From contig NZ_JAENXS010000001.1 in NCBI RefSeq assembly GCF_016612535.1, positions 186,001 through 250,000 of the forward strand: a stretch of DNA of 64,000 bases. The letters run 5' to 3'. The translations under genes were made by a program, and so were the position numbers. This DNA is from Bradyrhizobium diazoefficiens. Its GTDB lineage: Bacteria > Pseudomonadota > Alphaproteobacteria > Rhizobiales > Xanthobacteraceae. The notes under the pieces were generated by a model. The model did no database searches. It saw nothing but the letters and a program-made list of their open reading frames with translations, and was not told the DNA's origin. Positions 42,912-50,905 of this stretch are shown here, piece after piece; the first letter of the stretch is position 1, and each line of letters begins with the position of its first letter.

Positions 42912-43370
42912 ATGCGCACTTACGACTTCTCTCCTCTGTGGCGCTCGACCATTGGCTTCGACCGCCTCTTTGACCTCGTTGAAACGGCACAGCGTGCCGG
43001 CGAGGACAACTATCCCCCTTACAACATCGAACGCGTCAGCGAGGATCGCTACCAGATTTCGCTCGCGATTGCCGGCTTTTCGCCCGACGAGGTCTCGGTG
43101 ATTGCCGAGCAGAATGCGGTCATCGTCGAGGGAAACAAGGCGGACAAGACCGAACGCGAATATCTCTATCACGGCATTTCCGCACGGCCGTTCAAGCGGC
43201 AGTTCAACCTCGCTGACTATGTTCAGGTGAAGGGCGCCGCGTTCGAGAACGGTCTGCTGAAGATCGAGCTGGTCCGGGAAATCCCCGAGGCCATGAAGCC
43301 GCGGCGCATCGCCATCAACGGCGCATCGAGCGACAATGTGCATCAGCTCGAAAGCAAGGCCGCCGCGTAA
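42912..43370 (+). CDS. Small heat shock protein (Hsp20/alpha-crystallin family)
   Basis: A 152-residue small chaperone. The start ATG 42912 follows GGAGG by 8 nt. The N-terminus MRTYDFSPLWRSTIGFDRLFDL, the alpha-crystallin domain YNIERVSEDRYQISLAIAGFSPDEV, the DKTEREYLYHGISARPFKRQFNL loop and the C-terminal ENGLLKIELVREIPE are the class of HspA/HspD-like proteins of rhizobia. It binds unfolding proteins. Expression should rise with temperature through the ROSE leader. Three small unknown genes follow on the same strand. Confidence 0.94.
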   Translation: MRTYDFSPLWRSTIGFDRLFDLVETAQRAGEDNYPPYNIERVSEDRYQISLAIAGFSPDEVSVIAEQNAVIVEGNKADKTEREYLYHGISARPFKRQFNLADYVQVKGAAFENGLLKIELVREIPEAMKPRRIAINGASSDNVHQLESKAAA

Positions 43371-43396
43371 ATTCTCACCTGTTGGAGGTTAATGCT

Positions 43397-43419
43397 TCCC
43401 GCCCGGTGCCCGGGCGGGA
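43397..43419 (+). terminator. Strong GC hairpin downstream of hsp20
   Basis: A perfect 10-bp stem (TCCCGCCCGG/CCGGGCGGGA) with a 3-nt loop begins 26 bp after the hsp20 stop. No T-run follows, so it may be an attenuator or mRNA-stabilising stem rather than a full terminator, setting the heat-shock gene apart from the small genes downstream. Confidence 0.4.
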
Positions 43420-43488
43420 GCTACCTGTCCGCGACTGCAGCCCGAACTCAATCCAGAGGCTTCTACGAAAGGAGAAGGAGGTCCTCTC

Positions 43489-43806
43489 ATGATCTACGAT
43501 GCCGACAACGTTATCGACCTCAACGCGATATTGCATCCCGGCTCTGTCTATGGTCATCCCCGCGATGTCGTCCAGGATCCGACGATGTCGATCGCCACGA
43601 AGCGTGCGATCCTCGCGTCCTGGGCTTCGGACGCGGCCAGCGTTGCGTCAAACCCGGCGCTTAGAGAACTGCCCGGTTCGAACAAACTCGTAACCATCGA
43701 CGAGATTCTCGACGCGCTCGCCACGCTGGACCACCACCCGAAGGGACCTCCCGGCGGCAAGCCTGCGCGTTTGCGATCGACCTCACGTGCCGGGCTCGCA
43801 GCCTAG
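43489..43806 (+). CDS. Conserved hypothetical protein (105 aa)
   Basis: A 105-residue soluble protein with an excellent AGGAGG ribosome site 8 nt before the ATG. It opens MIYDADNVIDLNAILHPGSVYGHPRD and has a TKRAILASWASDAASV helix followed by a Pro/Gly-rich basic tail. I recognise the type: such proteins are frequent near small heat-shock genes in Bradyrhizobium, without known function. It may be co-transcribed with hsp20. Confidence 0.75.
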   Translation: MIYDADNVIDLNAILHPGSVYGHPRDVVQDPTMSIATKRAILASWASDAASVASNPALRELPGSNKLVTIDEILDALATLDHHPKGPPGGKPARLRSTSRAGLAA

Positions 43807-43826
43807 CAGACCGACTGTTCAAACGG

Positions 43827-44081
43827 ATGACCACGATGAACGAAAAGCTGGCCCTGTTGCGTGCGCACCGCAACAACATCCGCCGTTACCACCGGTTGCT
43901 CAAGACCGAGCTGACGGAGGTCGAGCGGCATTTCATCGAGAAGCGTGTGTCTGAGGAACGGTCAGCGATGGAGAAGATCGCTGCCGCGACGTTCCCGATG
44001 AGCTTCCAGGCTCAGGTCGGGGCCATCAGGAACGCAGATCCGCCACGAGCAGCTTGCAGCCAAGGCCAAATCCATGCCTGA
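43827..44081 (+). CDS. Small helical hypothetical protein (84 aa)
   Basis: A small highly charged helical protein, MNEKLALLRAHRNNIRRYHRLLKTELTEVERHFIEKRVSEE, with no signal or membrane segment. Similar short arginine-rich helices occur in rhizobial hypothetical proteins. The last part (from about residue 65) is different in character and may be frameshifted relative to relatives. The stop overlaps the next gene by 8 bp. Function is unknown. Confidence 0.6.
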   Translation: MTTMNEKLALLRAHRNNIRRYHRLLKTELTEVERHFIEKRVSEERSAMEKIAAATFPMSFQAQVGAIRNADPPRAACSQGQIHA

Positions 44082-44328
44082 CCAATTCCCGACTTTCGAA
44101 GTGTTCTTGAAGAAACGCGGCCGAACGACCTGGCGCTGGCGTCTATGCACGACGGAAGGGCGCCTCGTCGTGGACGGATTGGAAAACGGCCGCCCCGCAG
44201 CGAAATATGCTGCTGAGAGGGCGCTGTTTCTCATGCTTCTGTCCGCGCCCCATCGCCCGGCGAGCCAACCTCCGGCCCTGGCGCGCTCATCGCTTGCGAC
44301 CTCGGCCGCAAGGCGACTGCGTGAATGA
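44074..44328 (+). CDS. Small hypothetical protein (84 aa)
   Basis: An 84-residue protein starting MPDQFPTFEVFLKKRGRTTWRWRLCTTEGRLVVDG, whose beta-rich opening looks like a real conserved domain. It overlaps the end of the preceding gene by 8 bp, so translational coupling is possible. The C-terminal half is rich in Ala, Pro and Ser and less convincing. Function is unknown. Confidence 0.55.
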   Translation: MPDQFPTFEVFLKKRGRTTWRWRLCTTEGRLVVDGLENGRPAAKYAAERALFLMLLSAPHRPASQPPALARSSLATSAARRLRE

Positions 44329-44394
44329 CGGCAACGAGGCTGGACGGCGGTCGGAGCAGGCATTGGCCGGCGTCCCGCCTCCGGCCTTGAGCTC

Positions 44395-45336
44395 CTACCG
44401 CCGACCCGGCGCCGCTGGCACCGCTATCGCGGCCGCGACGTCCGGCGGCGTCAGATGGCGCGGAACGACAATGGACTGGCCGGGGGTGAGCGTTGCGTTC
44501 TCCGGCAACGAATTGCTCTGCGCGAGTGACCACAGCGGCACGCGATTGACGGCGGCGATGCTCTCCATGGTGTCGCCGCGCCGGACCGGCAGCCGCACGC
44601 CAGAATCCCACAATTCGACCAATGTGTCGCCGGGCACGAGATAGCGTAGCGGCACCGCATCGGCCTCGGTCTGCGCCGCCTGGATCCGCGGCAACCGCGT
44701 CACCATCTCGACGATCTGGCGATGGATGTCGTCGGACTTCTCAATGTTGATGTGAGAGACCCGCGAGTTTTCCTTGAGGTCGTAGCTCGCATAATGGCCG
44801 CGAAAGCCCGGCACCGCGACCACATTGCCACCGCCGAGCACGCTGTCGGAGAGGAAGATGTTGATGAAGCGCTCGACATTGACCGGCACGTCATCGGTCG
44901 CATGCGCAGGGTCGATGGTGATGACGAGGCTGATCGGGATGTTCTCCTTGGCCGCCATCTCTGAGATGATCACCGAGCACAGGCCACCCATCGAGTGGCC
45001 GATCAGCACGATCGGCGCCGGCGATTCCTTGTAGCTCGCGATGGCACGATCGCCGATCCAGCGGCAGACGGTGAATTCGTAGACGTCGGCCGAAAAGCCG
45101 GCCTGCGCCAGCTTCTCGCTGAGCCGGTCCATGCCGGTCGAGAAGATCGGCCCCATCGCGCCACGGAACAGGTAGATTTTCGGGGGCGGCAACGGCTCGG
45201 CCGGCGGAGGTGGAGGCGGCACCGCGCTCGGGGTCGCAGCCGGCTTCGGCTTGGCCGGCGAGGCTGTTGCCATGCCGGGGTTCAAGGCGAGCAACGCAAC
45301 CGCTGCCAGCACCACAAGTCGCCTTGGATCAATCAT
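44395..45336 (-). CDS. Exported alpha/beta hydrolase with LysM domain
   Basis: A 313-residue exported serine hydrolase. It has a signal peptide (about 1-26, VVLAAVALLALNPGMATAS), a long Pro/Ala linker, a hydrolase fold (about 50-210) with the nucleophile elbow VLIGHSMGGLCSV and a histidine in RVSHINIEKSDDIH, and a C-terminal LysM-like domain (RRGDTMESIAAVNRVPLWSLAQSNSL, then TPGQSIVVP). LysM binds peptidoglycan or chitin. The start at 45334-45336 is preferred. It is a paralogue of the next gene, sharing the fold text FRGAMGPIFSTGMDRL/LRGVLNIFSLGLDTI and INIFLSD/INIYVGD. The substrate is unknown. Confidence 0.83.
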   Translation of the reverse strand: MIDPRRLVVLAAVALLALNPGMATASPAKPKPAATPSAVPPPPPPAEPLPPPKIYLFRGAMGPIFSTGMDRLSEKLAQAGFSADVYEFTVCRWIGDRAIASYKESPAPIVLIGHSMGGLCSVIISEMAAKENIPISLVITIDPAHATDDVPVNVERFINIFLSDSVLGGGNVVAVPGFRGHYASYDLKENSRVSHINIEKSDDIHRQIVEMVTRLPRIQAAQTEADAVPLRYLVPGDTLVELWDSGVRLPVRRGDTMESIAAVNRVPLWSLAQSNSLPENATLTPGQSIVVPRHLTPPDVAAAIAVPAAPGRR

Positions 45337-45633
45337 CAAGTCCCGCAGTCCCACCACAGGAGGCAGACGCCTCCCCCAAGGGCGTAGTGACGACCGATTG
45401 GGTGGTTTTTGGGGCACGGAACCCGGAAACGTCCGGTGCGGCCTCTGCGCAGCCGAGTCAACCGCCCCATTGGCGTGCGATCAGCTGGTTCGTCGCGATC
45501 CACATCTGGGGAGGGCTCGCTGCACTCGCAGCGGGCCCTTCTCACATCCCGGCGGCAATGCGGACACGACAATGCCGCCGCCGACAATCGAGTCGACAGC
45601 GGCTCGATGATCTCAGCCGTTGCCGACGAGGTC

Positions 45634-46347
45634 TCAGTTCCTCGCCGGTGCCACAGCCGCCGCCGAGCGCGCGGCCCGCGGTGCGCGGGGTTCGGCCATC
45701 GGTGCCGGACCGCGCGAGCGCGCGATTGCGGCGTCGATCTCGGCGATAACGCGGCGCTGGATCGCCTCGTTCTTGTCGATGGTGATGTGGCCGACGCCGC
45801 TGCCACGCACGTCGACATTGTCGAGCTTGCCGCGGAGGCCGGCCGCGGCCCGCACCGGTTCACCCGGGCCGTCGCCGACATAGATGTTGATGTAGCGCTC
45901 GGCGCCGGTCGACAGCTTGGTCTTGAACACGGAGTCGAGCCCGATCGCGAGCTTCACGGGCACGCCGAGCTGGTTGAGCTTGGCGATCATGTCGGGCAGC
46001 GCAGTCGCACCCGAGGAGTGCCCTACCAGGACGATGGTCTTGAGTCGGCCGGCCCGATAGTCCGCCGCGGCCTCGTCGGCGAGCGAGGACCAGGACACGA
46101 AGTTCGCGACAGTCACCGGGATGCCTTGCGCCTGGAGCCTTGCACCGATCGTGTCGAGCCCGAGCGAGAAGATGTTGAGCACGCCGCGAAGCAGATAGAC
46201 ATGCGTGGTCGCGGCGGCCTGGCTCGGCGCCGCCTTCGCGGTGGTCGGGTTCATGGTAACAGCTGACAGCAGGAGCAGGCAGATCGCCCACATGCGCAGA
46301 GTGGACAACTGGCTGGCGCCGGCTGTGTGACGGCCGTTCGGTCTCAT
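45634..46347 (-). CDS. Exported alpha/beta hydrolase (paralogue without LysM)
   Basis: A 237-residue exported hydrolase with a signal peptide (about 1-39, MWAICLLLLSAVTMNPTTAKA) and the nucleophile elbow VLVGHSSGATALPD; the catalytic histidine is likely in GVGHITIDKNEA. It matches the preceding gene in fold and spacing but lacks the LysM region and ends in an Ala/Arg tail. The start at 46345-46347 has GGGAAAAG upstream. The two genes are in tandem on the minus strand, separated by 297 bp without other features. Confidence 0.82.
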   Translation of the reverse strand: MRPNGRHTAGASQLSTLRMWAICLLLLSAVTMNPTTAKAAPSQAAATTHVYLLRGVLNIFSLGLDTIGARLQAQGIPVTVANFVSWSSLADEAAADYRAGRLKTIVLVGHSSGATALPDMIAKLNQLGVPVKLAIGLDSVFKTKLSTGAERYINIYVGDGPGEPVRAAAGLRGKLDNVDVRGSGVGHITIDKNEAIQRRVIAEIDAAIARSRGPAPMAEPRAPRAARSAAAVAPARN

Positions 46348-46625
46348 CGATCTTTTCCCTGGGGGACATACGCTTCGCGATTGGCCGGAATCGTAGCCAC
46401 GGCCTGCTCGCAGATGCAACAAAGAGCCGCGTGAGCGACGATCTTAGCCGCAACCCGTGACCATCGCGCAACACTTGCCCGAAACCCGGCCACGTAAGCG
46501 CCTGTTTTGAGACCATTTTTCTCCGAGCTTGCGGCCAGGCAAGGCCATTCCTATTTCAGGGCTCCGCCGGTCCGCCCGCCATGGTGCGGGTTCCGGCGCC
46601 TCCCCCCACCCCTTGACCGGCCCTC

Positions 46626-47545
<920 letters not shown>

Positions 47546-47549
<4 letters not shown>

Positions 47550-48307
47550 ATCACCGCGCGATCCGCGCCATCTATCTCTTCGAAATGGCGCGCACCTGGC
47601 GCACGCTGTTTCAAAGCATCGTCTCGCCGGTGGTTTCGACCTCGCTCTATTTCGTGGTGTTCGGCGCCGCGATCGGTTCGCGCATCAGCCAGGTCGAGGG
47701 CGTGAGCTACGGCACCTTCATCGTGCCCGGCCTGATCATGCTTTCGGTGCTGACACAGAGCATCGCGAACGCCTCGTTCGGCATCTACTTCCCGAAATTC
47801 GTCGGCACCATCTACGAGATCCTGTCGGCGCCGATTTCCTACTTCGAGATCGTGCTCGGCTATGTCGGCGCCGCCGCCACCAAGTCGATCATTCTGGGCC
47901 TCATCATCCTGGCGACCGCCGGGCTTTTCGTTCCATTGCATATTCACCATCCGATCTGGATGCTGATCTTCCTGGTGCTGACGGCCGTCACCTTCAGCCT
48001 GTTCGGCTTCATCATCGGCATCTGGGCCGACGGCTTCGAGAAACTGCAGATGATTCCGATGCTGGTGGTGACGCCGCTGACCTTCCTCGGCGGCAGCTTC
48101 TATTCCGTCGACATGCTGCCGCCGGCCTGGCGCTCCGTGGCGCTGCTCAACCCCGTCGTCTATCTGATCTCGGGCTTTCGCTGGAGCTTCTATGAGATCG
48201 CCGATGTCAGCGTATCCGTCAGCATCGCCATGACGCTGGCGTTCCTGGTGGCCTGCCTGGTCGTGATCTGGTGGATCTTCCGGACGGGCTATCGGCTGAA
48301 GAATTGA
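47546..48307 (+). CDS. ABC-2 type permease (YadH-like)
   Basis: A 253-residue permease with six membrane segments. It opens [40 protein letters not shown], includes [17 protein letters not shown] and [36 protein letters not shown], the ABC-2 signature near the end. It makes a half-transporter with the adjacent ATPase. The start at 47546 overlaps the ATPase stop by 4 bp. Exports by this family include polysaccharides, antibiotics and peptides; nothing here fixes the substrate. Confidence 0.93.
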
Positions 48308-48317
48308 TTGCAGGCCC

Positions 48318-48400
48318 GTAGCCCGGATGGAGCGAAGCGAAATCCGGCATCGCGTCGGTCACGAGCATCCCCGGATTACGCTTCGCTCCATCCGGGCTAC
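48318..48400. repeat. Inverted repeat with 30-bp arms (GTAGCCCGGATGG)
   Basis: Arms 48318-48347 and 48371-48400 pair over 30 bp with a single mismatch; each contains GCCCGGATGGAGCGAAGCG. This is one of the common intergenic palindromes of Bradyrhizobium-like genomes. It lies just after the ABC permease and just before the end of the convergent small gene, so it may act as a terminator for both. Confidence 0.8.
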
Positions 48401-48409
48401 AGGACGGCA

Positions 48410-48733
48410 TCACCTGTAACAGCGGAAGTGGTGGTACCCGTCGTAATAGCCGCGGCAGTGACGGTGGCCGTGATAGGGAATTCCCAAGATACCATCCACC
48501 GCGCCGACAGCACCGCCGACACCAGCGCCAACAACACCCCCGACCGCGCCGCCGACGGGGCCGGCGATGCGGTTACCTTGGTAAGACCCCTCCTGGGCAC
48601 CCCGGACAATGCCTTGGGCGTGGCCAGGTTGCGGCGAGCAAGCCACGGCAAGGAGGACGGCGGCGGCCGCGAACAGCAGGCGGGCGGGCAGACCTGCCAG
48701 CGAGTGCGCAGCGGCGATACGTGCTTTGTTCAT
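48410..48733 (-). CDS. Exported glycine-zipper small protein
   Basis: A 107-residue exported protein with a signal peptide (about 1-39, LLFAAAAVLLAVACSPQPGHAQ; a lipobox-like AVACS is present, so it may be a lipoprotein). The mature part carries a glycine zipper IAGPVGGAVGGVVGAGVGGAVGAV and an aromatic/His-rich end. The ribosome site AGGA lies 6-9 nt before the ATG, and the IS630 element ends immediately upstream (48745), so the gene has been cut off from its original promoter. It may now be silent or driven by the insertion sequence. Confidence 0.78.
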   Translation of the reverse strand: MNKARIAAAHSLAGLPARLLFAAAAVLLAVACSPQPGHAQGIVRGAQEGSYQGNRIAGPVGGAVGGVVGAGVGGAVGAVDGILGIPYHGHRHCRGYYDGYHHFRCYR

Positions 48734-48744
48734 TTTCGGTCCTA

Positions 48745-49787
48745 AAGCGGGATGGTGTTAGCTTGAATCGATTTGGGATTCCCAAATCAGCTTGTTTCTG
48801 ATTCACCATGCTGGCTGGGCGGAGGCCAGCATGGATGGGCAAGCCTTATTCTCTGGATCTTCGCAAGCGTGTCGTGGCCGCTATTGAGGGCGGGATGTCC
48901 CGCAATCAAGCCGCCAAGCGGTTCGGAGTGGCAATCAGCACGGCAATTGGCTGGATGAAGCGGGTCGAGAAGACCGGCAGCGTCGAGCCTGGCCAGATGG
49001 GCGGTCACAAGCCGAAGGCGGTTTCGGGAGACCACGCCGTCTGGCTATCGCAACGGATCAAGGCCGGCGATTTCACCATACGCGGGCTCGTTGCCGAGCT
49101 TGCCGGACGCGGCCTGAAGGTCGATTACCACTCGGTGTGGGACTTCGTGCATGCCGAGAAGCTCAGCTTCAAAAAAAAGCGTGGCGGCTGGCGAACGCGA
49201 TCGACCCGAGGTCGCGCGGCGGCGAGCCCAGTGGACAAAGTATCAAGATCGCGTCGAAGCTGAGCGCCTGGTCTTCATCGACGAGACCTGGACCAGGACC
49301 GATATGGCGCCCTTGCGGGGATGGGCGCCGCGCGGAGACAGACTTCACGCCAAAGTGCCCCACGGCCGCTGGAAGACCATGACCTTCCTGGCGGCTCTGC
49401 GGCATGATCGGATCGATGCGCCATGGTTCATCGAGGGGCCGATCGATGGCGCGAGCTTTCGTACCTATGTCGAAAAGGTTCTACTGCCCGTCCTTCGGCC
49501 CGGCGATATCGTCGTCTTGGACAACCTCGGCAGCCACAGGAGCAAAGCAGTTCGCCAGCTCATCCGTTCGGTCGGCGCCAAACTGTTCTTCCTGCCAAAA
49601 TACTCGCCCGACTTGAACCCGATCGAACAGGTCTTTGCCAAGCTCAAGCACCTGCTTCGCAAAGCTGCCGCGCGAACTGTCGATGCGGTCTGCGCTGCAA
49701 TCGGCCACGCACTCGATGCCTTCACACCCGTGGAATGCGCCAACTACCTCAAAAATTCAGGATATCGAACTTAATGCCATCACGCTT
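48745..49787 (+). mobile_element. IS630-family insertion sequence
   Basis: A 1043-bp element flanked by TA (48743-48744 and 49788-49789), the target duplication of IS630/Tc1-type elements. The ends are imperfect inverted repeats: AAGCGGGATGGTGTTA at the left and, reversed, AAGCGTGATGGCATTA at the right. It carries one transposase gene on the plus strand, broken by a one-base change. It inserted in the 5' region of the glycine-zipper gene. Confidence 0.85.
48835..49774 (+). pseudogene. IS630-family transposase, frameshifted at an A8 run
   Basis: The first part (MGKPYSLDLRKRVVAAIEGG) is a helix-turn-helix DNA-binding region; the second is the DDE nuclease domain with all three acids in FIDETWT, VVLDNLGSHRS and SPDLNPIEQVFAKLKH. 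The join is at 49171-49178, a run of eight A. Seven A would give an unbroken reading frame (KLSFKKSVAAGERDRPE), so one extra A breaks the gene. Because A8 runs favour RNA polymerase slippage, a fraction of active transposase may still be made; this is inference. Confidence 0.8.
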
Positions 49788-50080
49788 TAAGGGGTGAGCG
49801 GCGGCGATAGCCACCTGGAGGCAAGCGATCTTTAACGCGCAGGCCGACCAAATGGTTGCGCCTTTGTGACGAATTGTCGGTGTTGTGAACGCCTCTCCCG
49901 CTCGCGAAAATGTCAGCACCGCCGCGGTCCGCGCGGCACAAAGCGGCCTTGCTTACGCCCGGCATCACGTTAACGATGGGCCGGCAGGCCGCTGGAACGA
50001 AAGCCGGATTGCGGGCATAGTGCATGCCGGGGACGGAGAGCCGCGGCGCTTGCGAGAACAGGCCGGAGGCCAGACGTCAG

Positions 50081-50845
50081 ATGCGTTCCTTTTTCATCGC
50101 TTTTGCTTCCCTGATGCTTTTGAGCGCGGGCGCCGCGCAGGCCAAGGTCGACATCACCATCGACAAGGACAATCAGCAGATGACCGTCGCGGTCGACGGC
50201 GTCACGCGCTATCACTGGCCGGTGTCGACTGGCATCCCCTCACGCGAGACGCCGAACGGCAGCTTCCGCGCCTTCCGGATGGAAGAGGACCACTACTCCA
50301 AGGAATTCGACGACGCGCCGATGCCGCATTCGATCTTCTTCACCAAGGTCGGGCACGCCATCCACGGTACCGACTCGGTCGGTCGTCTCGGCACGCCCGC
50401 CTCGCATGGTTGCGTGCGACTGTCGCGCCAGAATGCCTCGACGCTCTACGCGCTGGTGCAGGAGCAGGGCGTGCTCAACACCACGGTGACCTTGACCGGC
50501 TCGGCGCAGGTGGCGCTGGCCCGCAATCCGCGGGGCCGCAACACCACAGCGGTGGCCCGCGCCCCGCAGCCAGCCGAGGAGCAGTACGCCACCTCAGGCG
50601 ATCCCGTGAATCTGACGCCGTCGGTGCAGCCCGCGCACCGTTACATGCCGCAGGATGACAACTACATCTATCCGGCCGACGGCAGCGACACCGGCGCGCG
50701 CTATCCGGCGCCGCGCCCGATCAACCGCGCGCAGGTCTACCAGCAACAGCAGCCGTCCTACGATCAGGGTTATGGCCAGCAGGGCTACTATTATCAGCAG
50801 CAGCCCCGCCAGTACTATCAGCCGCGGGGCTACTACCAAAACTGA
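50081..50845 (+). CDS. L,D-transpeptidase (YkuD family)
   Basis: A 254-residue exported enzyme with a signal peptide (about 1-21, FASLMLLSAGAAQA). The YkuD catalytic motif is complete: the first histidine in GHAIHGTDSVGRLGTP and the cysteine in ASHGCVRLS. The C-terminal 100 residues form a Gln/Tyr/Pro-rich low-complexity tail. Such enzymes crosslink peptidoglycan or attach proteins to it. GGAGG lies about 13 nt before the ATG at 50081. The gene is downstream of the IS630 element with 293 bp between. Confidence 0.9.
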   Translation: MRSFFIAFASLMLLSAGAAQAKVDITIDKDNQQMTVAVDGVTRYHWPVSTGIPSRETPNGSFRAFRMEEDHYSKEFDDAPMPHSIFFTKVGHAIHGTDSVGRLGTPASHGCVRLSRQNASTLYALVQEQGVLNTTVTLTGSAQVALARNPRGRNTTAVARAPQPAEEQYATSGDPVNLTPSVQPAHRYMPQDDNYIYPADGSDTGARYPAPRPINRAQVYQQQQPSYDQGYGQQGYYYQQQPRQYYQPRGYYQN

Positions 50846-50856
50846 CGCTATGATTT

Positions 50857-50905
50857 GAGCATGATCCTTTCGGAAAACCGCTCCGATCTTTTCCGGATCA
50901 TGCTC
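50857..50905. repeat. Second GAGCATGATC repeat supplying a stop codon
   Basis: Arms GAGCATGATCC (50857-50867) and GGATCATGCTC (50895-50905) are perfect reverse complements over 11 bp, with the same CGGAAAACCG core as the copy at 38253-38301. As there, the final base is part of the TAG stop of the convergent minus-strand gene. It begins 11 bp after the L,D-transpeptidase stop and may be a bidirectional terminator. Confidence 0.75.
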
